Below, in pieces: positions 29,880 to 40,280 of a stretch of DNA of 64,000 nucleotides. Numbering within the stretch: the first letter of the stretch is position 1; each line of letters starts with the position of its first letter. A program made the position numbers and the translations under genes. The notes beneath the pieces are model-generated. The model saw only the letters and a program-made list of their open reading frames with translations, searched no databases and had not been told where the DNA came from. The stretch is from Brevundimonas sp. LM2. Its GTDB lineage: Bacteria > Pseudomonadota > Alphaproteobacteria > Caulobacterales > Caulobacteraceae. The DNA lies in the NCBI RefSeq assembly GCF_002002865.1, contig NZ_CP019508.1:62001-126000 (forward strand), read 5' to 3'.

Positions 29880-32186
29880 TCAGCCCCCGGTCGGACCGGC
29901 CGAGAAGTCGAACTGTTCCGGCTGGCGGCGCGGGCCGGAGCCCAGGGTCCAGCTGAGCCCGATGTAGAAGGCGCGCAGGTTGATAGTCTGCTCCGACCGA
30001 TCGCGGAACAGGGGGGTCTCGTACACCGTGGTGTTGTTGAACGAGGCCAGCACGTCGCGGCCGGTGAAGTTGAAGGACAGGGTTTCGGTCAGCTTGCGGC
30101 GATAGCCGATGTTCAGCATGCCACCCGCCTCGCGCGTGCCCTGGGCCAGCAGGCTTTCGCCCTGCCAGAAGCCCGAGACCTGGACGAAGTCCTTGGCGTT
30201 GGGCGTCCAGTTCAGGCTGAGGCGGCCGCTGGCGAAGGTGCCGTCGCGGTCCTCGCCGCCGGGGATGCCCGCCGCGTCGATTTCCTGGCGGAAGACGTTG
30301 ACGCTGGCGCTGTAGCGCAGGGTCGGGTGCAGGGTGCCGTTGGCGGTGGTCTCCAGGCCCAGATCGCGGCGCGATCCCAGGTTCTCGGGCCGGGTCAGAA
30401 ACACCCCGCCGCCCAGGTCGCTGACCACCTCGGTGAAGGCCTTGTCGGTGTCGCGCAGATAGGCGGTGGCCTGGTAGAAGGTCGTGCCCTGACGCTTCTG
30501 CCACATGGCCTCGAAGGAATCCGTCTCCTGCGGTTCCAGATCGGGGTTGCCGGAGCGGCGGCTCAGCGGGTCGCCATATGAGACGAAGGGGTTCAGCTGG
30601 GCGGGCTGGGGACGCTGGATCCGGCGCGAATAGCTGGCGCGCAGGGTCTCGGTCTCGGACAGCTGATACTGCAGGTGGGCCGTCGGATAGGCGCGGAAAT
30701 AGTCCTGAGACGCCGAGGCGCCGCCGGTCCGGTCGTCGATCTCGATATCGGCCTGTTCCAGCCGCAGCCCGGCCTGGGCGGAGAATTTCTCCGTCAGGGG
30801 CTTTTCCCAGGTGCCGTACAGGGCGTGAACCGTCTGACGCGCCTCGAACCGGTTGCTGAAGCCGGGAACGACCACGAGCGTGCCTTCCGAGAGGCCCCGG
30901 CTGAAGATGATCTCCTGGTCCGGGCGCAGCTCGGTCAGCTCATAGCCGAGGCGCAGCTTGCCGCCGTCGGCCGTGGGCCGCACATAGGCGCTGGTGAAGC
31001 CCAGGGTGATCTGATCCAGGTCCTGGGCCGTGCGTTCGGCCGGACCGATGCCGGCGGGCACCAGTAGCGCCGTCAGGCTGAAGCCCTGAGCCTCGGTGCT
31101 GGCGGAATCGTAGCGCAGCTCGTTCGACCATTCGTGGCCGGCGTCGTCGAACCGATGCAACAGGCGCGCGGTCGCGCCCCAGTTCACGAAGTCGAACTCG
31201 GAGTCGCCGTCGCGCCGGTAGGCGCTGGTCACGGCGCCCGCCGCGTCGCGGGTCTCGAACAGACTGTCCACCTCGCCCTCGCCCTGGAAGGTCACGCCGC
31301 GCACCTCGCCGGTCAGCTGGGTGCGGTCGGTCAGCTTGTACTCGGCGGTGAAGCGGCCGACCGTACCGGTCTGATCGGACTGCTGGGTCGTGCCGTTGCG
31401 GGTGGTCGAGACCACCGCCCCGGTCGCCGGATCCAGCTGTTCGCGCAGGCGATTCAGTTCGAACTCGTTCGGATCGGCGCGGTAACTGAGGTCGCCCGAC
31501 AGGGTCACCTTGTCCTTCTGCCACGAGCCGCTGCCGCCCAGGTTCCAGCGGCCGTTGTCGCCGACGTTGGCGCGGACCGAGCCGGTGGTCTGGGTCCCGA
31601 CGCGCGGGGCGTTGGGCTTGGTGATCAGGTTGATGACCCCGCCCGACCCCTCGGGGCTGTAGGCGGCCGAGGGGTTGGTCATGACCTCGATGCGCGCATA
31701 GCGGTCGGCCGGCAGCTGCAGCAGGGCCTGGGCCCGCCCCTCGCCGGTCAGGATGCCGGAGGGCCGGCCGTCGACCAGGATGGTGACGCCGGAATCGCCG
31801 CGCAGGGAGACATTGCCCTGGGGGTCGACATCGACCGAGGGCACGTTGCGCAGGGCGTCGGCCAGGCTGCCGGTCGTGGCCTGCAGATCGTTGGCCAGGC
31901 TGTAGCTGACCGAGTCGATCGAGGTGCGGACCTCGGTCGTGCTGCCGGTCACCACCACGTCGCCGACGCCAGAGGGCTCCGACTCGGCGGGTTCGGCGGC
32001 GGGCGCCTCCTGCGCGGTCGGGGGCGTCGCGGGGGCCGGGGCGGGAGCCGGGATGGGCGCGGTCTGCGGCGCTGTGGCGCTCTGAGCCGGAGCCGGAGCC
32101 GGAGCCGGAACGGTTTGGGCCAGAGCCTCGGGGGCGAAGGCCAGCAGCGTCGCACCGGCGAGCAGAAGCGTCTTCCGTCGGATCAT
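29880..32186 (-). CDS. TonB-dependent outer-membrane receptor
   Basis: A 768-residue receptor for an unidentified ligand. Order: signal peptide (to about residue 25), a Pro/Ala-rich linker, TonB-box-like GVGDVVVTGS, a plug domain (NVPSVDVDPQGNVSLRGDSGVTILVDGRPSG), then a beta-barrel. The plug sequence and barrel place it in the OMP_b-brl_3-type group common in Caulobacterales. I chose the ATG at 32186 with the GGGGGATGAG ribosome site; the upstream ATG gives a non-signal leader. The C-terminus is short and Gly/Pro-rich and lacks a terminal Phe, which is odd for a barrel. No riboswitch or regulator is seen upstream. Confidence 0.9.
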   Translation of the reverse strand: MIRRKTLLLAGATLLAFAPEALAQTVPAPAPAPAQSATAPQTAPIPAPAPAPATPPTAQEAPAAEPAESEPSGVGDVVVTGSTTEVRTSIDSVSYSLANDLQATTGSLADALRNVPSVDVDPQGNVSLRGDSGVTILVDGRPSGILTGEGRAQALLQLPADRYARIEVMTNPSAAYSPEGSGGVINLITKPNAPRVGTQTTGSVRANVGDNGRWNLGGSGSWQKDKVTLSGDLSYRADPNEFELNRLREQLDPATGAVVSTTRNGTTQQSDQTGTVGRFTAEYKLTDRTQLTGEVRGVTFQGEGEVDSLFETRDAAGAVTSAYRRDGDSEFDFVNWGATARLLHRFDDAGHEWSNELRYDSASTEAQGFSLTALLVPAGIGPAERTAQDLDQITLGFTSAYVRPTADGGKLRLGYELTELRPDQEIIFSRGLSEGTLVVVPGFSNRFEARQTVHALYGTWEKPLTEKFSAQAGLRLEQADIEIDDRTGGASASQDYFRAYPTAHLQYQLSETETLRASYSRRIQRPQPAQLNPFVSYGDPLSRRSGNPDLEPQETDSFEAMWQKRQGTTFYQATAYLRDTDKAFTEVVSDLGGGVFLTRPENLGSRRDLGLETTANGTLHPTLRYSASVNVFRQEIDAAGIPGGEDRDGTFASGRLSLNWTPNAKDFVQVSGFWQGESLLAQGTREAGGMLNIGYRRKLTETLSFNFTGRDVLASFNNTTVYETPLFRDRSEQTINLRAFYIGLSWTLGSGPRRQPEQFDFSAGPTGG

Positions 32187-32353
32187 GGTCTCATCCCCCC
32201 CGCAATCGACCATTTCGTCGACCGATGCCCTCAGCCCCTACCAGTCCGGGCTGGCCTCGCGAAGTTACTTCCCGGTCATAAAGCCCGTCAGATCATAAGG
32301 TTACAGCTTGGCCATGGTTGCGGCGGAATGGTGGCGGCCCCGGTGGCGGTCCC

Positions 32354-32585
32354 TCAGCGCCTGGGATCCAGCAGCACCCCCGACACCGTCGCGGCCAGTA
32401 TCCGCCCCGCGAAGGGCAGGCGCGCCGGCTTGCCCAAAACAGCGTCCCGGACCCAGGACGGGGCCCTGCCGTCGGCCGAACCGTTCGTGCACCACCCCGC
32501 GTCGGCCCTGCCGTCTCGGCATCGGGGACAGGGCAAGGCTGGTCGGACCGGCCCCGGCGATGGCGACGTCGCGGGGCCCCGTCAC
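32354..32585 (-). pseudogene. Remnant of FAD-dependent monooxygenase
   Basis: Sequence from 32585 reads MTGPRDVAIAGAGPTSLALS then RRQGRRGVVHERF, which is the start of a UbiH/salicylate-hydroxylase-type flavoprotein, with the third Gly of the nucleotide motif changed to Ser. In another frame the sequence then reads DAVLGKPARLPFAGRILAAT followed by VSGVLLDPRR and stops at 32354, resembling the family C-terminus. Most of a 370-400 residue gene is missing. Combined homology to both ends by eye suggests a decayed gene with a large deletion and a frameshift. The rest of the gap 32187-32587 holds nothing else recognisable. Confidence 0.5.
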
Positions 32586-32587
32586 CG

Positions 32588-33268
32588 TCAGGCCGGGACC
32601 AGTTCGATCAGGTCGAGGTTGGACTCGGCCTGGGGCCAGGGCAGGACCAGCCGCCAGCGGGCCTCGCCGATCCGCTCCAGCACGGCGATCAGGTCGCGCT
32701 CGGGGCGCTGGCCATAGGAGTTGGCGGGCGGCTCCGCGGCCAGGGCCAGCGACCCCAGCATCACCATCTGGCGGTCGTTCTCCGGGAACAGCAGGCCGGA
32801 CGGGCGCTGGGAGCCGGTGGTCTTGGAGAATTTCAGGCCCCGCCCGGTGGCCTCGATGCGGCAGGCGAACCAGTCGTAGACGACGAAGCCCAGCCCGCGA
32901 TCACCGCCCTGGGAGCCCAGTTTCACCGTGCGGCAGCGGTAGTCGCCGACCGGCGGCGTGACGTCGCGCCGGACCGCGCCCGGGTCGATCAGGTCGCCCA
33001 GCGCGGCGAGATCGCCGGAGCCGGGCTGGCGCCGCGCCTGTTCCAGCGCCAGCCGCCAGGCCGCGTCGCGGCGGGCATAGCGGTCGCGGTCGGCCGAGCG
33101 GACGATGCCGCGCCAGTCGCGCAGCACGCCGGTGTTGATCCCTCCGGAGGTCGCGGAGGCGGACGCGGCGGCGCGCGGCGGGGGCGGCGGCGGCGTGCCG
33201 GCGCAGGCGGCCGTGAGCAGGACCAGGAGCGCGGGCGCCAGGCGGCGCGGAAAGCGGGCGGGACGCAT
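32588..33268 (-). CDS. DUF4893 lipoprotein
   Basis: A 226-residue predicted lipoprotein: signal ending in LTAACAG (lipobox Cys about 22), then a Pro-rich linker and a globular domain with RDWRGIVRSADRDRY, and the YDWFACRIEATGRGLKFSKTT strand cluster. This combination matches DUF4893 as I recall it. Its role is unknown. It is divergent from rpe across about 110 bases. Confidence 0.8.
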   Translation of the reverse strand: MRPARFPRRLAPALLVLLTAACAGTPPPPPPRAAASASATSGGINTGVLRDWRGIVRSADRDRYARRDAAWRLALEQARRQPGSGDLAALGDLIDPGAVRRDVTPPVGDYRCRTVKLGSQGGDRGLGFVVYDWFACRIEATGRGLKFSKTTGSQRPSGLLFPENDRQMVMLGSLALAAEPPANSYGQRPERDLIAVLERIGEARWRLVLPWPQAESNLDLIELVPA

Positions 33269-33381
33269 GGGAGGCTCCGTCGCGGCGGTTCGGGCGGACC
33301 GGACCCCAGCGTCGCCGCCGCGTCAAGCCTGCGGCCTCCGCCCCGCTTGCCCGTGGGCCGCTCCCGGCCTAATCCCGGACC

Positions 33382-34044
33382 ATGTCCAAACCGCCCCTGA
33401 TCTGCCCGTCCATCCTCGCCAGCGACTTCGCCAAGCTGGGCGCCGAGGTCGCCGCCCTCGAAGCCGCCGGGGCCGACTGGGTCCATGTCGATGTGATGGA
33501 CGGCCATTTCGTGCCCAACATCACGATCGGCCCGGACGTGGTGAAGGCCCTGCGGCCGCACACGACCCTGCCGTTCGACGTCCACCTGATGGTCGCCCCG
33601 GTCGACCCCTGGCTGGAGGCCTATCGCGAGGCCGGGGCCGACATCCTGACCGTCCATCCTGAAAGCGGACCGCACCTGCACCGGACCCTCGGCCGGATCC
33701 GTCAGCTGGGGGCCAAGGCCGGCGTGGTGCTGAACCCCGGCACGCCGCTGAGCGTGCTGGAGGACGTGATCGACCTGGTCGACCTGGTGCTGCTGATGTC
33801 GGTCAACCCCGGCTTCGGCGGCCAGTCCTTCATCGGCTCGACCCTGAGGAAGATCGAGCGCACCCGGGCCATGCTGGACGCCGCCGGGTCGCCCGCGCAT
33901 CTGCAGATCGACGGCGGCGTCACGGCCGCCAACGCCGGGGCCTGCGTCGCCGCCGGGGCCGACTGCCTGGTGGCCGGGACCGCCGTGTTCCGGGGCGGAC
34001 CCGAGGCCTATGCCGCCAACATCGCCGCCCTGAAGGCCGCGTGA
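33382..34044 (+). CDS. rpe: Ribulose-phosphate 3-epimerase
   Basis: Interconverts ribulose 5-phosphate and xylulose 5-phosphate in the pentose phosphate pathway. The 220-residue TIM barrel starts [14 protein letters not shown] and has the metal ligands in [13 protein letters not shown], the Asp and His of [18 protein letters not shown] and the Asp of IDGGV, plus the phosphate loop GTAVFRG. Length is standard. Its TGA overlaps the GTG of the next gene, an arrangement often seen in alphaproteobacteria before purH. Confidence 0.96.
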   Translation: MSKPPLICPSILASDFAKLGAEVAALEAAGADWVHVDVMDGHFVPNITIGPDVVKALRPHTTLPFDVHLMVAPVDPWLEAYREAGADILTVHPESGPHLHRTLGRIRQLGAKAGVVLNPGTPLSVLEDVIDLVDLVLLMSVNPGFGGQSFIGSTLRKIERTRAMLDAAGSPAHLQIDGGVTAANAGACVAAGADCLVAGTAVFRGGPEAYAANIAALKAA

Positions 34045-35864
34045 GCCCGGTCGGCCCCTTCGCCGAGCGCGGCCCGGCTCCGGCCGTGGGCGTGACCGAG
34101 GGGTCGATCCCGGGCCTGCGCGGGGCCCCGGTGCGGACCCCGGTGCGGACCTCGGGCGTGCAGACGGGGCCGGCCCTGTGGCCCGCCATCGCCGGGCGCA
34201 TGCTGACGCGTCAGATGTGGATCGAGCTGTACGGCCTGCCCGGCTATGCCCTGACCCTGGCGGCGGGCAAGGCGGTGGCCTTCGCCGCCACGCCGCGCGA
34301 CTTCCGCCCGGTCGACCCGGCCCCCGGCAAGGCGGTGCTGGGCGGGCGGTTCCATCTGGCGGGGACCCATATGGAGGCGGAGGCCCCGGCCGACCCCTTC
34401 AACCGGGCCAGCCCGTCGAAGGCCTTCGCCACTGACCTGCACGCCTTCGCCTGGCTGCCGTCGCTGATGCTGCAGGAAGACCGCGGCGCGCGCGAGGCGG
34501 TGCGGCTGACCCTGGCCTGGGCCGAGGCCTTCGCCCGCTGGTCGCCCTTCGCCTGGGACCCCCAGATCCTGGCCCGTCGCACCTTCCACCTGGCCTGCGC
34601 GGCCCGCCGCATGGGGGCGGTGGCGACCGAGGCCGAACGGCTGAGGCTGGCCGACGTGCTGGGGCGCCAGGCGCGCCAGCTGCTGCGTCCGCCCGGCGGG
34701 CTGGCGGGCAAGGCCGAGCGTCTGGTCGCCGCCGCCCTGGCCGGTTGCGTCCTGGCGGGGCCCCCGGGACAGAGGCTCCGCAAGGCGGCGCTGGGACGAT
34801 TGACGGGGGCGCTGCGGGTCACGGTCTTCGGCGACGGCGGCCACGCCTCGCGCAGCCCCGAGGCGGGGCTGGAGCTGCTGCTGGACCTGCTGAGCCTGAA
34901 CGACGCCCTGTCGCAGCTGTCCGAGCCCGTGCCGGAGGCGGTGGCCGGGGCCATGCTGCGCCTGACCACGGCCCTGCGGCTGCAGACCCTGCCCGACGGC
35001 CGGCTGACCGGGTTCCAGGGCGGCGGGCCGTCGACCGCGGCCCGGGTGGCGGCGGCCCGCGCCCATGACGACCAGACCGAAGGTCAGGGCAGCGCGGCGG
35101 GGGCGGTCGGGGGGCTGACCCGGATCCGCTCGCCGCTGCTGACCATCGTCGCCGACACCGGCGCGCCCGGGCGGGGGGCCTGGTCCGAGACCGCCTGCGC
35201 CCAGCCCCTGGCGCTGGAGATCGTCTGCGGCAAGGACCGGCTGGTCACCGGCTGCGGCTGGACCCCGCGCGCGGCCGACCGTCAGGGGCTGCGCCTGGCC
35301 CCCGGCCATTCGACCCTGACCCTGGGCGAGCAGTCGTTCGCCGAGCCTCTGGGCGGATGGAAGGGCGAGCTGCTGGGGCCCCGTCTGTTCGGCCGGACCT
35401 ACGCCTGCAGCGTCGAGCAGCGCGACGGCGACCAGGCCGTCTGGCTGGAGGTCGAGCACGACGCCTGGGCCGTGCCCTACGGCCTGCTGCATCAGCGCCG
35501 CCTGTATCTGGACCAGCGCCTGGACGAGCTGAGGGCCGAGGAACGGCTGCACCCCAGCCCCGACCATCGCGACGCGGTGCGGGTCATCGCCGCCCCCTAT
35601 GCGGTGCGCTTCCATCTGGAGCCGGGGGCCCAGGCCTCGCTGGCCCGGGACCGGCGCTCGATCCTGCTGCGCGGTCATTCCGGGCGGGGCTGGTGGTTCC
35701 GGACCGACGGGCCGGACGTGGCCATCGAGCCCTCGGTCCATGTCGAGGACGGGCTGACGCGGCGCTCGCTGCAGGTCGTGGTGCGCGGCTCGGCCCGGAC
35801 CGACGCCGAAACCAAGATCCGGTGGAAGCTGTCTCCCGCCGGGGCCGCGGGCGATCCCACCTGA
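34041..35864 (+). CDS. Heparinase II/III family protein
   Basis: A 607-residue protein with an alpha-helical N-terminal domain (about residues 50-340) and a beta-sandwich C-terminal domain (about residues 370-590) typical of the heparinase II/III fold. [10 protein letters not shown] and [20 protein letters not shown] lie in the helical part, and [18 protein letters not shown] in the sandwich. Its real polysaccharide target is unknown; family members near purH in alphaproteobacteria are widespread yet poorly studied. It has no signal peptide, which argues for a cytosolic location. GTG start overlaps the rpe stop by four bases. Confidence 0.85.
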   Translation: MSPVGPFAERGPAPAVGVTEGSIPGLRGAPVRTPVRTSGVQTGPALWPAIAGRMLTRQMWIELYGLPGYALTLAAGKAVAFAATPRDFRPVDPAPGKAVLGGRFHLAGTHMEAEAPADPFNRASPSKAFATDLHAFAWLPSLMLQEDRGAREAVRLTLAWAEAFARWSPFAWDPQILARRTFHLACAARRMGAVATEAERLRLADVLGRQARQLLRPPGGLAGKAERLVAAALAGCVLAGPPGQRLRKAALGRLTGALRVTVFGDGGHASRSPEAGLELLLDLLSLNDALSQLSEPVPEAVAGAMLRLTTALRLQTLPDGRLTGFQGGGPSTAARVAAARAHDDQTEGQGSAAGAVGGLTRIRSPLLTIVADTGAPGRGAWSETACAQPLALEIVCGKDRLVTGCGWTPRAADRQGLRLAPGHSTLTLGEQSFAEPLGGWKGELLGPRLFGRTYACSVEQRDGDQAVWLEVEHDAWAVPYGLLHQRRLYLDQRLDELRAEERLHPSPDHRDAVRVIAAPYAVRFHLEPGAQASLARDRRSILLRGHSGRGWWFRTDGPDVAIEPSVHVEDGLTRRSLQVVVRGSARTDAETKIRWKLSPAGAAGDPT

Positions 35865-35886
35865 TGCCGACCCGCCGAGGACCGCC

Positions 35887-36429
35887 ATGAAGCCGACCGC
35901 CGCCGTCCTGGTCCTGCTCGTCACCGGCTGCAGCCCGGCCGCCGAGGCCCCCGCGCCGGTGGCCGCCCCCGCCGAAATCGTTGCGACGCGCCCGGCCACG
36001 ACGCCGACGCGCTATTTCTACTTCGGCAATCACGTCCCGCGCGCTGAGATCCTGTCGATCGAGGGCGTCGACACGGCCTCGGCCCGGCTGAGCGGCCGGA
36101 CGACGGCCCAGGACAACTACGACTACTGCATCGGCGCCGCCGGCCCCGACGACGCCGACCTGCTGGCGCGCTGCGCCGCCGAAAGGGTCGAGCAGCCGGT
36201 CGAGACCATGACCGCCGACTGCCTGGCCCGCACCGTCTCGGACGGCAGCCCCGCCCTCTGGGTCCGCGACGAGCCCGGCGAGGACGGCAAGGTCGCCCCC
36301 GTGTGGCGCGACCAGGCGAGCGGCGACATCCGCGATTATTCCGGCGCGGGCCGGGGCTATAAGCTGAGCGCTGCGTTCCGGCTGATGTGCCCCGCCGCTT
36401 CCGTCACCATCCAGCCCGATCCGACCTGA
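35887..36429 (+). CDS. Hypothetical lipoprotein
   Basis: A 180-residue protein with a short lipoprotein signal (LVLLVTGCSPA, Cys about residue 15). A short Ala/Pro linker follows, then a soluble domain with four or more cysteines that could form disulfides (DYCIGAAGP, LARCAAER, ADCLART, LMCPAAS). No known domain is recognised. It overlaps the start of the next gene by one base (TGATG), so the two are cotranscribed. Confidence 0.75.
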   Translation: MKPTAAVLVLLVTGCSPAAEAPAPVAAPAEIVATRPATTPTRYFYFGNHVPRAEILSIEGVDTASARLSGRTTAQDNYDYCIGAAGPDDADLLARCAAERVEQPVETMTADCLARTVSDGSPALWVRDEPGEDGKVAPVWRDQASGDIRDYSGAGRGYKLSAAFRLMCPAASVTIQPDPT

Positions 36430-37331
36430 TGGGTCGCCCGCCGTCCGCCTCGGGTCTGGGCCTGGCGACGCAGCGGGCGATCGCGCGGCAGGTCGTGGCC
36501 ATGTTCAACGATCCGGCCAAGGGCGAGACCCCGATCGTGCGCCGCGACGACGGTCTGTTCGGGCCGGACTCGGTGGCCTGGCGGGTGCACGGCGACGTCG
36601 TGGGCATGCTGGTGGGCGGGGTCTCCAGCCTGCTGCTGCAGATGCTGCATCCCAAGGTGCTGGCCGGGGTCTGGGACCACTCCAACTTCCGCGCCGACAT
36701 GCACGGCCGGCTGCGGCGGACCGCGCGGTTCATCGCCGTCACCACCTACGGCGGCCCGGACGAGGCGAAACGGGCCATCGACCGGGTCCGCACCATTCAC
36801 AGCCATCTGGGCGGCGTCCTGCCGTCGGGCGAGTCCTATCGGGTGTCCGATCCCGAGCTGCTGGCCTGGGTCCATGTGACCGAGTGCTGGAGCTTCCTGA
36901 ACGGCTGGATCCGCTATGGCGAGCCCGACATGTCGGCGGCCGACCAGGACCGCTATTTCGCCGAGATGGCGGTGATGGGAGACATGCTGGGGGCCGATCC
37001 CCTGCCCCGCACCCGGGCCGAAGCGCGGCGGCTGATCGACCGGATGCGGCCCCAGCTGCGCGTCGACGACCGCACGCGCGAGGTCGCCCGCCTGGTGCTG
37101 AACCAGCCCGCGTCCAGCCGGGCCGCCGCCCCCGTCCAGGCCATGACCCTGCAGGCCGGGGTCGAGCTGCTGCCGGTCTGGGCCCGGTCCATGCACGGCC
37201 TCCCGGCCCCGGTCCTGGCCCGCCCCCTCGTGCGGGCGGGCACGATGGGTCTGGCCAAGACCCTGCGCTGGACCTTCGCCGGGGTCCGGGCGGCGGATGC
37301 GGCACCCGCCCGGCCCGACACGGCGGGGTGA
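36429..37331 (+). CDS. DUF2236 family protein (MpaB/latex-clearing-like oxygenase fold)
   Basis: A 300-residue protein of the DUF2236 family, which includes MpaB and rubber oxygenases that bind heme or a related cofactor. Visible hallmarks are [29 protein letters not shown] (His in each half), [20 protein letters not shown] and [13 protein letters not shown]. The enzyme substrate cannot be inferred. I take the ATG at 36429, which shares one base with the upstream stop; an in-frame ATG at 36387 lies inside the preceding gene. Confidence 0.85.
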   Translation: MGRPPSASGLGLATQRAIARQVVAMFNDPAKGETPIVRRDDGLFGPDSVAWRVHGDVVGMLVGGVSSLLLQMLHPKVLAGVWDHSNFRADMHGRLRRTARFIAVTTYGGPDEAKRAIDRVRTIHSHLGGVLPSGESYRVSDPELLAWVHVTECWSFLNGWIRYGEPDMSAADQDRYFAEMAVMGDMLGADPLPRTRAEARRLIDRMRPQLRVDDRTREVARLVLNQPASSRAAAPVQAMTLQAGVELLPVWARSMHGLPAPVLARPLVRAGTMGLAKTLRWTFAGVRAADAAPARPDTAG

Positions 37332-37395
37332 CGACGCGGCGCGGGCGGTGCTAAGGGCCGCGCGTTCCCGCTCCTCCCCCCAAGGTTCGACCTCC

Positions 37396-39015
37396 ATGCC
37401 CGCCGCCCCCGACTTCCCGCCCGCCCCCGACGCCGTCAAACCCGTCCGCGCCCTGATCTCCCTGTCCGACAAGGCCGGGCTGGAGGACGCCGCGCGCGCG
37501 ATGCACGACGCGGGCGTCGAGCTGGTCTCGACCGGGGGCACCCGGGCGGCCATCGCCGGCTTCGGCCTGCCGGTGAAGGACGTGGCCGACCTGACCGGCT
37601 TCCCGGAGATGATGGACGGCCGGGTCAAGACTCTCCACCCGATCGTCCACGGCGGCCTGCTGGGCGTGCGCGACGCGGCCGAGCACAAGGCCGCCATGGA
37701 CGAACACGGCATCGGCCCGATCGATATCGTGTGGATTGATCTGTACCCGTTCGAATCAACCGTCGCCTCGGGCGCGGGCTTCGACGCGGTGATCGAGAAC
37801 ATCGACATCGGCGGGCCGGCCATGATCCGCTCGGGCTCCAAGAACCACGGCTATGTCGCCGTCGCCGTCGACGCCGCCTCGATCGGCGAGATCGTCGCCG
37901 CACTGAAGGCCGACGGCACGACCTCCCTGGCCCTGCGCAAGCGGCTGGCCGCCCGCGCCTTCGCCCGCACCGCCGCCTATGACGCCGCCGTGTCCGGCTG
38001 GTTCGCCGGGCAGCTGGAGGACGCAGCCCCGGCCCGCAAGTCCATCGCCGGCGCCCTGGCCCAGACCCTGCGCTACGGCGAGAACCCGCACCAGTCGGGG
38101 GCCTTCTACCGCACCGCCCCAGTCGCAGGAGAGGGCGCCCGCCCCGGCGTCGCCTACGCCGAACAGATCCAGGGCAAGGAGCTGGGCTACAACAACATCG
38201 CCGACGCCGACGCCGCCTATGAGCTGGTCGCCGAGTTCGAGGCCCCGGCCTGCGTCATCGTCAAACACGCCAACCCCTGCGGCGTGGCCGTCGGCCACAC
38301 CCTGTCCGAAGCCTACGCCCGCGCCCTGGAGTGCGACGCGGTCTCGGCCTTCGGCGGCGTCATCGCCGTCAACCGGCCGCTGAACGGTGACGACGCCCGC
38401 GCCATCACCGAGATCTTCACCGAGGTCGTCATCGCCCCCGGGGCCGACGACGAGGCCCGGGCCGTCTTCGCGGCCAAGAAGAACCTGCGCCTGCTGATCA
38501 CCGACGGCCTGCCCGACCCGCACGGCCCGGGCGAGGTGTTCCGCAGCGTCGCCGGCGGCTTCCTGGTCCAGTCGCGCGATCGCAGCCTGATCAAGCCGGC
38601 CGACCTGAAGATCGTCACCCGCCGCCAGCCGACGCCGCAGGAGATCGAGGACATGCTGTTCGCCTTCACCGTGGCCAAGCACGTCAAGTCCAACGCCATC
38701 GTCTATGCCAGGGACGGCCAGACCGCCGGCATCGGCGCAGGCCAGATGAACCGCCGCGACAGCGCCCGCATCGCCGCCATCCGCGCGAAAGAGGCCGGCG
38801 AGGCCAAGGGCCTGGCCCATTCCCTGGCGCAAGGATCCGCCTGCGCCTCGGAAGCCTTCTTCCCCTTCGCCGACGGCCTGCTGGAGGCGGTGGCGGCGGG
38901 GGCCACCTCGGTCATCCAGCCCGGCGGCTCGATGCGCGACGCCGAGGTCATCGCGGCCGCCGACGAGCGCGGCATCGCCATGGCCTTCACCGGCGTGCGG
39001 GTGTTCCGGCACTAG
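37396..39015 (+). CDS. purH: Bifunctional AICAR transformylase/IMP cyclohydrolase
   Basis: Catalyses the last two steps of de novo purine synthesis. The 539-residue protein has the cyclohydrolase domain first (about 1-200: [36 protein letters not shown]) and the transformylase domain after it ([34 protein letters not shown], and the end [17 protein letters not shown] then [15 protein letters not shown]). The ATG at 37396 gives the family N-terminus. Position after rpe and heparinase-like genes is the conserved alphaproteobacterial order. Confidence 0.97.
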   Translation: MPAAPDFPPAPDAVKPVRALISLSDKAGLEDAARAMHDAGVELVSTGGTRAAIAGFGLPVKDVADLTGFPEMMDGRVKTLHPIVHGGLLGVRDAAEHKAAMDEHGIGPIDIVWIDLYPFESTVASGAGFDAVIENIDIGGPAMIRSGSKNHGYVAVAVDAASIGEIVAALKADGTTSLALRKRLAARAFARTAAYDAAVSGWFAGQLEDAAPARKSIAGALAQTLRYGENPHQSGAFYRTAPVAGEGARPGVAYAEQIQGKELGYNNIADADAAYELVAEFEAPACVIVKHANPCGVAVGHTLSEAYARALECDAVSAFGGVIAVNRPLNGDDARAITEIFTEVVIAPGADDEARAVFAAKKNLRLLITDGLPDPHGPGEVFRSVAGGFLVQSRDRSLIKPADLKIVTRRQPTPQEIEDMLFAFTVAKHVKSNAIVYARDGQTAGIGAGQMNRRDSARIAAIRAKEAGEAKGLAHSLAQGSACASEAFFPFADGLLEAVAAGATSVIQPGGSMRDAEVIAAADERGIAMAFTGVRVFRH

Positions 39016-39073
39016 AGCCAAGGTCCGTTGAGTTGGATGGTCGCCAAACCGCCGGACCAGGGCGCGGCAGACC

Positions 39074-39274
39074 GGTTCATCACAAAGGGCACAAAGGGAG
39101 CCACAAAGGACACGAAGGCAGCGGAGTCGTATTGAGGTCGATGCCGTCCGGGGTTGGTTGACTCGCGGCGTACGCCGCATTTGATCCAGGGCGAAGATGA
39201 ACCCGGTTCAAGCGACCTCACAGGACCCGTTGTGTCCTTTGTGGCTTGCCTTCGTGCCCTTTGTGATGAACCCG
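39074..39274. repeat. 200-bp palindromic element, MITE-like
   Basis: Arms of about 42 bases at 39074-39118 and 39231-39274 are near-perfect reverse complements (AAAGG- and CACAAAGGACAC-rich). Inside, TGAGGTCG/CGACCTCA pair (39133-39140, 39214-39221), and a perfect 14-bp palindrome lies at the centre (39165-39178). It carries no gene. The remainder of the gap 39016-39644 holds the gene fragment listed below and nothing else. Confidence 0.8.
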
Positions 39275-39495
39275 CCAGCGTCGGTCAACCTGGCGTCCAC
39301 GCAAACGACGAATGCCCCGTTCGGTCAGGCCTGGCTTCGCAAGGGCGCTGAGGGAATATTTTCCTATTGACCCCTTGCGGCGGGGCATGCCCGCTCCCAG
39401 ATCGCGCCCACGGTCTTTTGACACGTGAAGGACAGCACCCGGTCGATCCGAACGGGTCGGACGGGTCGGACGGTGTTTCGGCGTCCGTCCGCCCA

Positions 39496-39610
39496 TCGCC
39501 GCGTCGAGACCGGGTCTGACCAGCGCCAGGCACCCCGGCCGAGGACCACATTCGGCCCGTTCGGCCGGTCATCGAGGGCGATCAGGGCCAGGCCCCGGAC
39601 CGACGCCTCG
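39496..39610 (-). pseudogene. 3' fragment of a paralog of the 41039-41830 gene
   Basis: Reads RGLALIALDDRPNGPNVVLG then RGAWRWSDPVSTRR, versus RGLALIRLAEGPDAPRLALG then KAAWRWSDLVSTRR at the end of the intact gene. The fragment has no upstream part and runs past the usual stop into unrelated sequence. It flanks the TetR/SDR cassette on the side opposite the intact gene. Confidence 0.7.
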
Positions 39611-39644
39611 TGGCTTGAGCGCGGCTGCGGGTAAGACGTGCTCG

Positions 39645-40199
39645 CTAACGCCGAAGGATGCCGTAGAGGAAGAGATCGACCAGATGAGCGACCCGGGATT
39701 GGGGTGAACTCTCTTTTTCGATCGCGATCGAGATCGCGCTGACGACGGTGATGACATCGTCGAACGTGACCGCTGGACCGATGCGGCCATGGTCCTGGGC
39801 ACGCCGAAGCAGTCGGTGTCCTTCGGCCGTGATGGCATTGCAACCCGGGGTGCCGCATTGAATCACCGTGCCCAGAGCGCCCGCGAAGCTCTGGTAGATG
39901 CTGGTGTTCAGGGCGAGCTCCTCGAGATAGGCGCGCAGGGCGGGGCCGGGATCATCTTCCGTATCTCGCAGACGGCTGGTTTCCGCGAGGGCCAGGAACC
40001 GTTCATTGCTGGTGGCGGCCAGAAGCGCCTCGCGCGTCGGAAATCGACGATAGAGCGTGGCGATCCCGACCTTGGCCCGCTTTGCGACCTCCTCCAGCGC
40101 GACGCCGACGCCCCGCTCGAGGAAGAGGTCTTCCGCTGCCATGAGAATGCTCTCGCGATTCCGTCGCGCATCAGCGCGCAGTTCCGTGTCGTCGCTCAT
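39645..40199 (-). CDS. TetR family transcriptional regulator
   Basis: A 184-residue repressor-type protein. The N-terminal helix-turn-helix (ARRNRESILMAAEDLFLERG, then EVAKRAKVGIATLYRRFPTREALL) is typical, and the C-terminal ligand domain is divergent. It is transcribed away from the SDR gene 81 bases off, with a palindrome in between, the usual layout for a repressor that controls its neighbour and itself. The ligand is unknown. Confidence 0.92.
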   Translation of the reverse strand: MSDDTELRADARRNRESILMAAEDLFLERGVGVALEEVAKRAKVGIATLYRRFPTREALLAATSNERFLALAETSRLRDTEDDPGPALRAYLEELALNTSIYQSFAGALGTVIQCGTPGCNAITAEGHRLLRRAQDHGRIGPAVTFDDVITVVSAISIAIEKESSPQSRVAHLVDLFLYGILRR

Positions 40200-40213
40200 C
40201 TCTTCCGTCCGCC

Positions 40214-40259
40214 TTGCCAAACGGAGGGTGCCTCCATATTGTAAGTGGAACAACCCTCC
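40214..40259 (+). promoter_or_regulatory. Promoter and operator between TetR and SDR genes
   Basis: TTGCCA (40214-40219) and TATTGT (40237-40242) are separated by 17 bases, a good -35/-10 pair for the SDR gene. GGAGGGT (40223-40229) and ACCCTCC (40253-40259) form an inverted repeat straddling the -10, a likely TetR operator. Confidence 0.55.
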
Positions 40260-40280
40260 ATTTTCGTAGAAGGTAGGCAT

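Noticed and set aside
37332-37395. Riboswitch before purH
   Set aside because: The gap is only 64 bases and has no conserved purine- or ZTP-type aptamer sequence.
39285-39480. Possible small ORFs in the purH-TetR gap
   Set aside because: Short, no ribosome site and no recognisable product; the sequence is better explained by repeat and gene fragment.
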